Shown here in pieces: positions 13,109-24,010 of a stretch of 64,000 nt of DNA (position 1 is the stretch's first letter; every line of letters begins with the position of its first letter). The position numbers were made by a program, and so were the translations under genes. The notes under the pieces are model-generated. The model was not told the DNA's origin. It saw only the letters and a program-made list of their open reading frames with translations, and did no database searches. This stretch comes from Tricholomella constricta (lineage: Eukaryota; Basidiomycota; Agaricomycetes; Agaricales; Lyophyllaceae), in contig JAACJP010000020.1 in the NCBI GenBank assembly GCA_013368375.1, positions 124,001-188,000 of the forward strand, read 5' to 3'.

Positions 13109-15452
13109 CTATAAATTTTTTTTTTTTTTCGTGGGCGGTACGATAGTACCACCCATGGCGCTGCTCACGCCGCGCCCCTCCACCTCGCCGTCCTCCAATC
13201 CCGACGCTGCTCGCCCTGAAGCCAAGCCGTCCATGGGATCGTCGGGCATGTCGCCATCGCTGCCCGATATCTGACCACTGGGTCCCCCCGCCTCCGCGGG
13301 TGGTCCCATACTTGCACTACCCACTCCAGCCCCGAGACCTGGTGTGGGAGCCACCGCCGCCGCTGATACCGGGGGAGCCGTCGATGATCCCGACGGTCCT
13401 GCACCCGACCCCGAGGGTCCTGCTCCGGACGACCCATAGTCCAGGGCCGCCCGTACACCTGCCGTCAGCTGGTGTTCCACCGTCAGTGGCGTCCTTGTCA
13501 TGACCACCGTCCCTCCGGTCGATGGTCCTGCTATTGCGGGCGTCGACATTGTCGATGCTCCGCTCGGGCCAGCTACTGGCCCATTGTTGTAGTGACGTGG
13601 TGGTGGATACCACCACGTCGGCTCTCCCGGCAACGTCGCCTGCGTCCAGTCATTCTGGGTCGCAGCGTAAGTGGTCATCCGTGTAAACACGGCACTGGCC
13701 TCAGGGTCTTCGGTGTGGGCGCCCCTGTAGTCCTGGAGCCACTCCACTCCGAATGGCTGAGCGTCAACGAATCGTTCGACGCTCACTCCTTGCTCAGCAA
13801 AAAATGTGGCAATGTCCTCCATCGTCACATTGTCAAGTGGTTGCGAAAACCGCTCGACCGTCTCTACCTCTGCAACGCTCCTGCCGAGCGATTGCAGCAT
13901 GTTGCGGTACAAGTTGATGGTACCCATCAACTCGCATGCTAGTTGGAGGAATCGAAGTCGATTCCTCGATGACGAGACGTCGGTCACGCGCTTCGGTGCG
14001 CGCGGCATGACAATATTCATTCCCCGGATGTGCGTCAACGACACTCCTCCGGGTACTACTACCGTCCCCGGATACTGGGGTCGGCCGTTGTTTACTATGG
14101 TCGCCCGATTTCGGTACAACCATGCGGCCCAGTTCTCCGCTGGGTCTCCATATACTGGGTTCGGAACCTTTACAGGTTTCGGTCCCTTGCCCACGGTGTA
14201 CTTCGCCGTGACAGCCGCCTGCTTGGCCTTCGCCCACGTAGGGAGTCGCCACTGTGTCATTGCTGACCGCATCACGTCCGTGCGGTTGGCGTCTGCAATC
14301 TGATGGCAGACTGCGACGAATGCTTTCATTCGCTGCAGCGCAAACTTGTTGCCCGGGACGTTTGCTGCGGCTATCCAAGCCTCCAGCTCTCCCGATGACA
14401 CAGGCATTCCTGTGCCACCTGCGGGCATCCCCATCCTCGGGGGAGGCAGGCCCATCCGCTCGTTCTCGGCGGCGCGTTGCGCTCGCTTCCCGAATCGGAG
14501 CGTATGGTCGACAGCGCTCAAATGAGCCCCGCCGGTGAGTCTGACGCGGTCTATCGACCCCAACGGGGTCTGAAAATTGACAGGTGCCGCCCTACGAATG
14601 GCCAGTACCGTTGTCTGCGCCCCAACGGGCGCTGACACTCCATATGCTTCGACGGGGGTCGGATATGTCCCCACGTCCAGGTCCATATAGTCGCCTTGAC
14701 TGGCGTCTGTATCGTCGTCCTCCGCCGGCATCCGTGCCGGCAGCTGACTTGCTGGAGACAGTCTCGACGATGTCGGTCCTGCCTCATACGACGCGGTGGT
14801 TCTACCATCGTCGTTGCGGGAGCGTTTCCGCTTCCCGCCCTCCTCTTCCTTGTCGCGGGCCTCCAGCTGTCCGCGCACATCTTTCAACTCATCTACGATC
14901 ATTATACTGATCGCGCAGCTCATCGTAGTCGCCGCACAAGCGCCGATAATCGATATCGAGGGATCGCAGCCTGTTCTGCAGGTCGTCCCTCTCAAGCTTA
15001 AGAGCCGCTACGTCAGCGCCCTTAAGGTACTCCTTTTGTTTGCGGTGGGCCTTGTGCAGACCCCCCGCCTCTGTTATCGAGTCCATCAGCATATGCGCCG
15101 CGTACCCAGTACACGTCGCACACCCTCTCGGGTGGCTGACCAGGTTGACCTGCTCGTTGTAGGTCCACCTCAGCTCGCTTGCGCTCGCTGCCTGCTCCTC
15201 AGACCGTGAGCGATCTCGCGCACGGCCGCTTCCACTTTCTTGCTGCGGCGACAGATACCTGCCACCGCTGTCCCGTTCTCGAGACCGGTCTCGTCCTCTC
15301 CTCTGGGATCGCGACCGGTGTCGGTCGCGTTCCCCCATCCTCCTGCTTTCTCTGGGGCGGAACTCCCTTCCGCCCCGCGCACTGCTGTTGTCGTCAGGAC
15401 CACCCATCGGGTGATCCGGCTTGTCCGGTCTGTCGTCTGGCGGATGCTCCAT
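13109..15452 (-). pseudogene. Third ORF of inner gypsy, one frameshift
   Basis: Two overlapping open frames: 15452..14889 (187 codons) and 14995..13109. They join naturally inside one coiled coil near 14890. The first frame ends after YDELRDQYN and the second continues with DELKDVRGQLEAR, so a one-base shift is implied. From the N-terminus: an Arg/Ser-rich basic region (RSRSQRRGRDRSRERD), a Cys/His segment (CATCTGYAAH), a long coiled coil and a basic nuclear-localisation-like patch (KRKRSR). A structured middle and C-terminal region follows (NWAAWLYRNRATIV; NLYRNMLQSLG; NVTMEDIATFFAEQG; PFGVEWL), then a Gly/Ser/Pro-rich tail. The region from NLYRN onward resembles the outer element's third ORF after its break. 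No enzyme or membrane motif is visible. The end at 13109 lies close to the polypurine tract. Confidence 0.75.
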
Positions 15453-15497
15453 TGATGCTGATGGTGCTGAAGAAAAAAAACTTCAACTGTCACGCCT

Positions 15498-18400
15498 TTA
15501 CGGTTTGTGACTTCCGGCATTCGCCGGTTTTTTCTTCCCATCCCGTGACTTCGTCGCGGCGCGCCGTGCTCCAGTTTTCGCGCGCGTCGTCACCGTCGCG
15601 TGCCGGGGAAGGGCTGTCCAGTCCTTTACCCCAATGAGCTCGAGGTAGCTATCAAGCGCCTCTAGCTCCTCACAAGTCTTGAGCGGCTCCCATGTGGAGT
15701 CGCCCATTGTCCATTTAACCAGGAAGGACACCTCCTTCCCGGTCCACTGATGTCCGATGATTTCGTCGACATAGTACTCGGTTTCGTCGGGGGCCCCAAA
15801 ATCATAGGCCTCCGGCGTCGCTCTGTTAGGGAACAGCGCGTCGTCATTCGCCTGATGTGGGCGAATCCTCGATATATGGAAACGCGGGTGTATCCTGCGC
15901 TTCCTAAGAGCCTCCGGTAGTTCCAACACATAGTTGGACGTCTCCGGGAACGCCTCAAGGACCCTATATGGGCCCACATACTTAGGTAGCAATTTACCCG
16001 CCCTTCCTGATGGTAGGGACAGGTTATCCGTTGACAGGTAGACAAGATCGTCCTTGCCTATCACCGGGTCAGGTCTCCTCCGCGTGTTCGCGTGGTGTCT
16101 CTGAAACGTGTGTGCCGCGATAATCGCGTCGTGCGCTGCCGCCATGTTTCGCAGCGCATTCGCTGCGAATTCCTGAACCCCCGGTGGCGCTTTCGTCCCC
16201 GGGTCGATCTTCGTCATCACCGTTGGCATATAGCCATGGTTAACTTCAAACGGAGCGAGCCCCGTTGCTGCACTAATACTCGAATTGATTGCAAATTCGA
16301 CCATCGGCAACGCTACGACCCAGTCCCTTTGGTCTGGTCGTATACACGATCGGATGATCTGCGCGATCGACCGATTCGCCCTCTCTGTGGCGCCATCCGT
16401 CTGAGGATGGAACGCTGTTGACATCAACAGCGTCGACCCCATCAGTCGATGTAGTTCCTTCCACCACTTGGATGTGAACTTAGGGTCCCGGTCGCATACG
16501 ATCGAGCTCGGGAGGCCGTGCAATCGCACTACCTCCCTCATGTAAATCCACGACAGCTGTGACGCCGTTGTTCTCGTATTCAGTGGTACGAGATGGACCT
16601 GGGACGTCATCCGACATACCACTACCCACAGGTAGTTGTATCCCTCCACCTCCGGGAACGGACCTACAAAGTCCATCCCGATCGACTCCCATGGCTTCGT
16701 GGGTATCGGTAACGAGTGCACCAGCCCCGCCGGTGCTCGGTACTCTCCCTTCGTCGTTATGCATGTCTGACATGACGCGCAAAACGCCTCGACTTCACGC
16801 TGAAGTCGCGGCCACCAGTACCACCGTCGTACATAGTCGGCGGTACGTTGTGGGCCGAAGTGGCCCACTACTCGGTGCGCACGTTCAATTACCTGCCCGT
16901 GCAGTGATTGTACCCCATTCTTTGCGGAGGGGATGCATAGCACCTCCTCTCCGCCTCTATTTTTTCCCCACACCAGACCTTCCTCTACCCGAAAGGATGG
17001 GTGCTGGGCGGGTGCGCTCACTATCTTTTGAAACAGCGGGTCCGTTTCGTACCCCGCTTTCACCGCGGTGAGGAATATCTCATTCCCCTCCCCGTTCTCG
17101 ACTTTCGACCTCAGGTCCGCTCCGCGTCCCCGAGACTGAAATACGGTGGGGTCGTCCGCACTGTTCGCGACCGACTCCCCCGCGTCGCCGTTCTCAGCGG
17201 CGGCCGCTAGCTCTGCCGCCCTCACATCTCGCTCTTGCACCAAATCCCGGAGCACCGCTATTCTGCTGTGCTCCTGCTTGGACGCTTTTTGCTGGATCTG
17301 TCGTTCTACGACTTTATCCACCACCTCTCGTACCCTGTCCCACGGCAAATCGTCGTGTCTTGGTCGAGTCGAACGTCTGCGTTAACGTAGTCGTTCATCG
17401 TAAATCTGTCATCCCAGACATCACTCTCGTGATATCTGGACAGCGCATCCGCTACTTTATTTAGCGATCCTTTGACATACCGAATGTCAAAGTCAAAGCG
17501 AGATAGATATTCCATCCATCTCGTCTGGCGGCTAGATAGCCGCCTCTGCGTCTGGAAAAACTCCAGTGCTTTATGGTCGGTGACCACATGTATACGATAT
17601 TATCCTCCCACTTCAGGAGAGCTTCCAGTATCGCTATCATTTCTTGCTCGAACACACGGTAGTGTCTTTGAGCATCCGTAAACTTGCGGGACATGAATCC
17701 CGCAGGCCGACATGTCTGCCATGTTGGTCCTTGTCCGTACATCGCGCCCACGCCGGATACCGATGCGTCGCAGATAACCCATATGGGTTCATCCTTATCA
17801 TGGTCCAATGGCACTAGGACGGGTGTTTTACAACACGCGTCCTTAATGGCTTGAAAGCATGACTCGTGGATGGGCCTCCATGTGAAGGCCTGTCCATTCT
17901 GCGTCATTGCTGACAGTGGTGTCGTATATGACGATATATCCGGCAGGAAATGCGCCAGATACTGTACGAGACCCAGAAATCTCTGGATATCGCCATAGTT
18001 CCGCGGTCTCCGCCATTCGCGGATACGCGCCATCTTGTCCGCTGTCACGTGCAATCCCTTATTGTCGATTATATGTCCTAGACAATCGACTGTGTCGGAA
18101 TAAAGTTCGCACTTTTCTTCCTTAAGGTAGAACTTATTCTCCCTTATTTTATCAAAGATGAGCTTGAGATGCTTCTCGTGCTCGTCTACCGTCGCGCTGT
18201 ATACGAACAAGTCGTCTAGGTATACATGTAGAAATATTCCGATAAAGTCTCGGAATATCATTGTCATTACTCTCTGAAACGTCGCTGGCGCGTTACAGTC
18301 CCCTATCTGCATTGTATGGCTCACGAACGTGCCAAACACAGTTGCGAACGCACTTTTGCGCACATCCGGAGGATGGAAGGATGGACGCGTACTTGCTCAT

Positions 18401-19356
18401 ACGCGTCCGAAAAGTCGATCTTTGATCGGATTTTTGCTCGCGCCACATCCAGTCGGATCTGGTCCTGGTCAGGGAACGGTGTCACGTCCTTAATCGTGTT
18501 CGCGTTCCTTTTCCGACCGTCGACCGCCGTTCGCAGTCGGCCGTCTTTCTTTGGTATACAAAGCATCGGTGCAGCCTGTGACGTCTGCACCGATTCCCAC
18601 CATCCCGCGCGTGTGTACCGGGCGATCTTCTCCATCAACTGTGTCCGGAGTGAGTCCGCTGCTTGTCATCATCGACGAGATTAATATGATGATTAACCCC
18701 CTTACCGGAGGTAATTCCTCCGGTACCCCATTCATGATGTCCTTACAGGACTCCATCCATGCTTTCCGCAGTCTCGGGATATCCTCCTCTGTGAGGGCAC
18801 CCATCTGCGCCACCCGTTTCTGGTGTTTCTCTGTTACTGCACGCAGCGACTCGCTGACGTGCTCATCCGTAAACGGGTCGTCCACCTCCGGTATTACCGG
18901 AAATACCGCCCGTATTGCTTCTCGTGGTACCCTTTCCGGATACCTCGTCCTTGTAAACTCCTGCACGATCTCCTCGAGCTCGCGCAGATCCTTCAAGGTG
19001 TGGTAGCGGCTTCGTCCGCTTTTAAGAATGTCGGGTGCTTCATCCACCATTCTTTCGATGTCTTCGGTTGTCAACACATCGTCGTCTTCCATTATTACTG
19101 GGAAGGACCTCGGTAGTCCCGTTCCCGGAGTGGACGCGTCCGCGTCCTCCTCCTCCTCGATGGTTACTCGCCGGCGTCCTACCGACGCCTGCGTGTCTTC
19201 AGCCGGTGCCGCCTCTGGGGTTATTCCTAACCCCCTTTCGTCTGTGTCCGGCCGTTCGTCGTTACGCACCATCAGGGGCTCGCCCATTGCCAGTCCCCGA
19301 TGCCGTGGTCGCTCATCGACATCATCGACCACGCGCACTCTGCCTTCCCGTGGCAG
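15498..19356 (-). pseudogene. Inner gypsy pol with multiple frame breaks
   Basis: Open pieces at 19338-18690, 18638-18365, 18363-17595, 17587-17345 and 17348-15498 are consecutive parts of one pol. They carry: a linker; RT (IPKKDGRL; DFSDAYEQV); the RT active site YLDD and RNase H (CDASVSGVGA); the RNase H end (VTDHKALEFFQ; VADALSRY); integrase and chromodomain (HFGPQRTADYVRRWYWWP; MDF, CDRD, the Glu of TDGATERAN; EIIGHQW, VKWTMGDSTWEP). Breaks lie near 18700, 18665, 18365, 17595 and 17345. Near 18665 sequence is also missing relative to the outer element. Most of the product is recognisable, so the damage is recent compared with the divergence from the outer family. Confidence 0.9.
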
Positions 19357-22300
19357 TCATTCATGACTAAGCCCCGCGTCGCTGCGCCTCAACGCGCTTC
19401 GTCGTGCCATTTCTCGGGTCTCCTCTTCGACCGTAAACGTCGGAGCAGGAAACCCGCTTATCCGAACACAGTTATGCCGGAAATACAATTCGATTTCCAG
19501 CTGCCTCATCAATGCGACGCCAATAATGGCATCGTATTTATCCAAGTTCACTATGTCGAAGTAAACTTGTGAGTCTATTGCCTCGTACTTCATTGGTACC
19601 GTCGTTCCGTAGTTGATCACTGATCGACTACCCTTCATTCCGAACTGTAGCGGCACCACCTCCTCCAGTTGGTGCACCTTCATTTTCGCCACTTTGGCGA
19701 ACTCGGGAGACACGGCCTCCGCTGTACATCCCGAATCAAATAGGGTGAACGCTTTCAGCCCATTAATTTCTACCAACGCTGTAAAGCATTGGCGCTCCTG
19801 CGCCTTGCGCGTTGGTCGTTTAAGTAGTCGTGTAGACTTCTTAACCATTATCGGTCGAGTTCCCATACCCGTCCCCGGCCCCATAGTAGCCGCAAACATC
19901 TGGGCCGTCTCTCCCTCGTCTTCCGACTCACTGTCACTGACTTCCACTAGTAGTGGAAGTCCCTCATCTCCCGAGTCATCCTCGAGAGTCCTCCCGAGAC
20001 ACAGTCGTTCGACTGTGTCTCTGTCGTCGTCTGAACCGTACTCCTCGTACTGTTCCAGCGCATAGTCCTCTCCTTCGGACTCATATTGCTCCCCCAATAG
20101 AGGCGTCTCGCTCTCTTCTGGTTCTACGGGCGCCGTTTCTGCTGGTCGTTCGCCACCACATCGTGCGTCATGGCTGCGTTCAGCAGTTTCCGTGTCCGAC
20201 GTATCGTCCACGATGTCCCGCACTGCGTTGAGTCGCGCAGTGCTGCTCTTGTTCTTGGGGCACTTGCGGCTTCTCGCAAAATGCTCCAGGCTGCCGCAGT
20301 CGAAGCAGGCTAGCCGCTTCTCTCCTGAGGGCTTCGTCCCTCCCTCGACGCCCTTCGCAGGCGTCACCGGCAGTTTCTTACCGTCCGATTTCGATTCTGA
20401 CCATTGTCCTCCCGGACCTGTCGGCTTATAGGGCGTTCGACTCCCACCCTCATACGTTCTCATTGGAGCCCGCGCTACGACGGTCTCCTTTTTTCCCGAT
20501 GATTGTCGGGCTACCGCCTCATACTCATCGTATCCGCATAGTACTCGGTTCGCCTGCTCAACTTTGAGTCCAGCTTCGAGTATTTCTCGCATTCGCGACG
20601 TTTCCGCCGTGAATCCCCTGTTCAAGATTTCCTTGCGCAGGTATCTTGGAATGCCGGTCATAAACCGTCGTTTAAATGTATACGGGTCGGGTGGCATTGC
20701 CATCCTTTCCGCATATCTCTTTAGTTGATGGAAGAATTCATTTATTCCTCCGTCCGCGCTATACACCGCGTGTTCGAATCCTCCATAAGCATCCTGTAAC
20801 GATGCTTCATGAATAAACCGGTCATATAGTCCGGTAATGACGTCTTTGAACGTCCAGTCTCGGCGTCGCCGGTGAATACCGTCGACGTTGTCCGTGAACC
20901 ACACTGCGGCGGGGCCTTTCAGATACATCCCTGTGTATGAGATTCTCTCTCGTTCACGATCCTGTCCCCCGAGCTGGCTGATTTCCATCCAGCGAAGTAT
21001 GCCATATAGCCAATTATCGAATTCTTCCATACTTGGCGCCCCGCTGTATTCCTCGGGCATGGGCACTCGCAGTGCTCCAGGCCTCGATCCTCCCTGTTGC
21101 ATAGCGATCACGCTATCCAACTTTTCATCAATCGTCGCATGGTATCGACCATGCACTTTCAGGAGATACTCTCCTTGGCGCTGCAGCCCGCTCGCCCCGA
21201 ACGACCTTACCGGCCGTTGTGGAGTTACCAACTGTTGCTGACCTCCTCCATAGTGTACCCCCGGAGTACGACTAGGTAGTCGTATTCCCCCATAGTACTG
21301 CGGGTTGTTCGGAGGATTACTCCGTGCATCCCAGCCGCCCGTCGGGTGGCTAGCGTGGGTCGGGCGTGGAGTCATCATTCCTCGTCCTCCGGCCGCATAT
21401 TCCGGTCTCACTGGTGCGGGCGGCGCCTCCGTGTGCCCCCCTTCGAACTCGCTTTCTGAGTTCTCCTCGACTTCCGAGTTGACATCATCCCCGCCGTATC
21501 CTACTGGATACGTCGTCTCCAGCCGTATTTCTGGCTGCGGCCTTGTGGTCGCAACACTGTTGCGTCCACTACCTCTCACCGCTTCGGTAGCCCGCCCACT
21601 AGGCGGTTCTACACAGTGCGTAACGATTTCGTCATCGCACGAGGGCCCTCGTTTATACGACGTTGGGCCTTCTCCTGATAAATCCCAGGTCCGACTGTAG
21701 GACGTTACTGCTGGTCCTGCTTGGGGTGGGTTCATCGCCCGTTCGTAGGCGGCGTGCCTCACACGCGCCTGCGAACTAGTCTCGTCCTGCTGGCGAGGCT
21801 GCCACAAACTTTGGTTTACGGCTTCCATCGTATCTAACGATGGTAATGCTGTGTCCCGCTGGGTAACTACCTGGCGGTCCTGTTCTTCTCGGTCCTGTTG
21901 TACGAGCGGTGATTCTACCTGCTCGAACACCTCATCGTATTTCCTCAGCCCCTCTTCCACGAGAGAACTGAGTCGTGCCCGGGAGGGAGTTACTCCCTTC
22001 CGGCTTCCCGATCTTAGTTGTAGAACAATTGATTCTACCACCAATTCCTGGTCTTTTCGGAGAGCCGATTGTCCCCCCGTCACCTCGACGCATTGTTCAA
22101 ATGCATCGTTTACTAGGTTAACTAGTACATCTCGGGGAGGCATAATGCCGTCCCTACTAAGCATACGTATACTCAATACTATGCTTTCGACCAATAGATC
22201 ACGGTCATCTACCACTGATGATGAAGGCAGTGTTCCGCTGCTTTCGCGTTTGGCTGGTTTCTTCTCAGCCTGGCGATTTCGTCGGGCTGCGGTCGACATC

Positions 22301-22767
22301 ATCTTTGATGACCGCGATGCGGGCACATCAGTGAGTTCACTGGTGCCAAATATGGCTGGATGACCATGCTCGTCGTCCCGCAATTTTACTGAACTCCTCG
22401 ATATATTATCGAAGGGTGCGGGAAACACTCCATGGTGTTCCTGCGAGGTGCCCGATAGGGGTTCCTCTTTGGGCTTCCGGTCGCTCCATCCGGGTCCCAA
22501 CTGTGATCCACCTTCTCGGATGAAGATGGGCCTTGTCAAAATTGCGCTCTGAGGTCGAGCGCTGCTGCGATCGTCCTCTCGATGATGGTTTCCATCATTT
22601 GGGTGTGACTTTGCCACGTCACGCGTGGGTTCCACTCTATTGCCGCTCCCGGCGACTCCACTTCCCGGTGGATTCTCTTCTTGTGGCTTCGGATTGTCCG
22701 GAGCCACAGATCCCGACCGGTTTCGGTCAGAAGGCTTCGGTTTCGATGCCTTCTTTTTGTTAGACAT
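19357..22767 (-). CDS. Inner gypsy gag-protease polyprotein
   Basis: 1136 codons from ATG at 22767. The N-terminal half is long and disordered. A Ty3-type gag capsid-like region lies about residues 560-740 (YTGMYLKGPAAVWF; DVITGLYDRF; EFFHQLKRYAERM). It is followed by a zinc-knuckle-like CFDCGSLEH...C, in which the last spacing is longer than the usual CX2CX4HX4C. An acidic stretch comes next, then an aspartic protease with LFDSGCTAE near residue 1000 and an ALMRQLEI end. The stop is TGA at 19359-19357. The pol linker continues in the same frame directly after it, so gag-pro and pol are separated only by that stop. Suppression or a point mutation could explain this. Confidence 0.9.
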   Translation of the reverse strand: MSNKKKASKPKPSDRNRSGSVAPDNPKPQEENPPGSGVAGSGNRVEPTRDVAKSHPNDGNHHREDDRSSARPQSAILTRPIFIREGGSQLGPGWSDRKPKEEPLSGTSQEHHGVFPAPFDNISRSSVKLRDDEHGHPAIFGTSELTDVPASRSSKMMSTAARRNRQAEKKPAKRESSGTLPSSSVVDDRDLLVESIVLSIRMLSRDGIMPPRDVLVNLVNDAFEQCVEVTGGQSALRKDQELVVESIVLQLRSGSRKGVTPSRARLSSLVEEGLRKYDEVFEQVESPLVQQDREEQDRQVVTQRDTALPSLDTMEAVNQSLWQPRQQDETSSQARVRHAAYERAMNPPQAGPAVTSYSRTWDLSGEGPTSYKRGPSCDDEIVTHCVEPPSGRATEAVRGSGRNSVATTRPQPEIRLETTYPVGYGGDDVNSEVEENSESEFEGGHTEAPPAPVRPEYAAGGRGMMTPRPTHASHPTGGWDARSNPPNNPQYYGGIRLPSRTPGVHYGGGQQQLVTPQRPVRSFGASGLQRQGEYLLKVHGRYHATIDEKLDSVIAMQQGGSRPGALRVPMPEEYSGAPSMEEFDNWLYGILRWMEISQLGGQDRERERISYTGMYLKGPAAVWFTDNVDGIHRRRRDWTFKDVITGLYDRFIHEASLQDAYGGFEHAVYSADGGINEFFHQLKRYAERMAMPPDPYTFKRRFMTGIPRYLRKEILNRGFTAETSRMREILEAGLKVEQANRVLCGYDEYEAVARQSSGKKETVVARAPMRTYEGGSRTPYKPTGPGGQWSESKSDGKKLPVTPAKGVEGGTKPSGEKRLACFDCGSLEHFARSRKCPKNKSSTARLNAVRDIVDDTSDTETAERSHDARCGGERPAETAPVEPEESETPLLGEQYESEGEDYALEQYEEYGSDDDRDTVERLCLGRTLEDDSGDEGLPLLVEVSDSESEDEGETAQMFAATMGPGTGMGTRPIMVKKSTRLLKRPTRKAQERQCFTALVEINGLKAFTLFDSGCTAEAVSPEFAKVAKMKVHQLEEVVPLQFGMKGSRSVINYGTTVPMKYEAIDSQVYFDIVNLDKYDAIIGVALMRQLEIELYFRHNCVRISGFPAPTFTVEEETREMARRSALRRSDAGLSHE

Positions 22768-22821
22768 TTTTTGGAATTGAAATGTAGGGGTGTTCCCTTG
22801 AAGTAAGGGTGTTTAAAAAAC

Positions 22822-23014
22822 TGTAAGGGTTGGAATAGACTTAATATGTTCACACCAAACTAAACACGACCACTGATAGGATTGTGTGTAGTTAAAGGTA
22901 TGAGTAAGTCTTAACATTACATAATGTAGAGGTGCTGGCTTTATATAGCCAGTACCTTTAGATTTAAATAAGAACAAACAATGATCGCTACCATATTCGG
23001 TAACGCCCGTTACA
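22822..23014 (-). repeat. 5' LTR of inner gypsy
   Basis: 193 bp, TGTAA...TTACA in window orientation, matching 12794-12986 except for three bases. Read on the - strand it precedes gag by about 55 bp. Confidence 0.93.
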
Positions 23015-23019
23015 ACAGC
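23015..23019. repeat. Target site duplication, right copy (ACAGC)
   Basis: Identical to 12789-12793. The third ORF of the outer gypsy resumes in frame immediately afterwards. Confidence 0.95.
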
Positions 23020-23998
23020 GGTCTAGTGATCGACTACAACTTCTCGATCCACTTCCGCACTGTGGTCGGGTACGCCCTTGGTCGCGCCATAAGCCCTACC
23101 TGAGCCGCATCTCGTGTCGCATTCATGCGCCTATATGCCATGATCATTGCTCGACCGAACCTCTATCGAGAAGCGGTGGACTCGTGGAATGCCATTCACC
23201 CATTGGATCGCATCCCCGACCACTTACCTTCTACGGCAAGCCTTGGTCGCTTAGCTCTTCCTGAGGAGCATGCCGCCAACTTAACCGAAACGGACGTAAT
23301 CCGTACTCTTCTTGCCAATCGACTACCCGTCGCTTGGATTGATCACGCATATCCCTACGGCCTCCACTACTTGGATGCGCATTATATGGGAACCACAATT
23401 GATCGTACACTATACGACAATGTGGACGACGACCGACTTGTTCGGCTATGTCGATACGGGATACCCCCGGCCATTCCTCAATGGGATGGATGGCGACAGC
23501 CGACCCGCGATGATATCGCTAGACTCCACGTACTACTCGACTGCGAGAAAGAGCGAGGACTGGACACTGCGCACGCTCGCGGCCTACACCCTGTAGGATA
23601 CGACATCACGTCGATGAAATTCATCACCGGACGTGACCGCGAAGCTACTGTACTCTACGACGGCGATCTGGTGTTTAACGATACCACTGACCCGCCTGCG
23701 CCACCACCTATGGTGGAAGGTCCTCCGCTCCCAACTATCGAGTCCACTACGTCGCCAGCACCCTCTGCTCCATCTAGTTCATCCGCACCACTGGTCCTTC
23801 TACCAGAGGCTAACGCTTCTGATGACCATGCGATGGATGTAGTCGAGAAGGCTTAACGACAACGTCGAGTGTACGCCACAGTCATGGTAGTCGTCGAAAT
23901 ACATATGCGATCACTAATTGAGCGGGAGTTGTATACTCACGCTTTGTAATTATAATAATAACCATGCACATCCATCTGCTGAGATCATACATTGATCT

Positions 23999-24010
23999 CA
24001 AAGGGGGGTG
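23999..24010 (+). other. Polypurine tract of outer gypsy
   Basis: CAAAGGGGGGTG directly before the TGTAACG start of the 3' LTR, about 140 bp after the end of the third ORF. Confidence 0.75.

Larger units (their letters stand above)
12794..23014 (-). mobile_element. Inner Ty3/gypsy chromovirus, complete but decayed
   Basis: 10,221 bp with two direct LTRs of 193 bp (three mismatches by eye) and a 5-bp TSD. Read on the - strand: 5' LTR, gag-protease, pol, third ORF, polypurine tract, 3' LTR. No tRNA-like primer site beginning TGG is obvious after the 5' LTR, so self-priming or an unusual primer is possible. Pol carries several frame breaks, so this copy cannot transpose by itself. Confidence 0.95.
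10991..23856 (+). pseudogene. Third ORF of outer gypsy, split by inner gypsy
   Basis: Segments 10991..12793 and 23020..23856 are in register once the insertion and one copy of the ACAGC target duplication are removed. The restored frame has one in-frame TGA at 23101-23103. Seen from N to C: an Arg/Gly-rich basic start (RGGGTRGRRGR), Gln/Pro-rich disordered sequence, a predicted coiled coil near residues 215-245 (LDTIDRLQREVDQQ), then a basic patch. A longer structured-looking C-terminal half begins near residue 390 and continues past the break. The part after the break resembles the third ORF of the inner gypsy (NLYR; NLT..D; PYG). Function unknown. The position after pol is where env-like genes sit in some LTR elements, but I see no signal peptide or membrane span. 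A gag-like or RNA-binding role is only a guess. Confidence 0.75.

Noticed and set aside
13109..15209. + strand open frames opposite the inner gypsy third ORF
   Set aside because: Shadows of a GC-rich coding region. The - strand frame has the domain logic and the element orientation.
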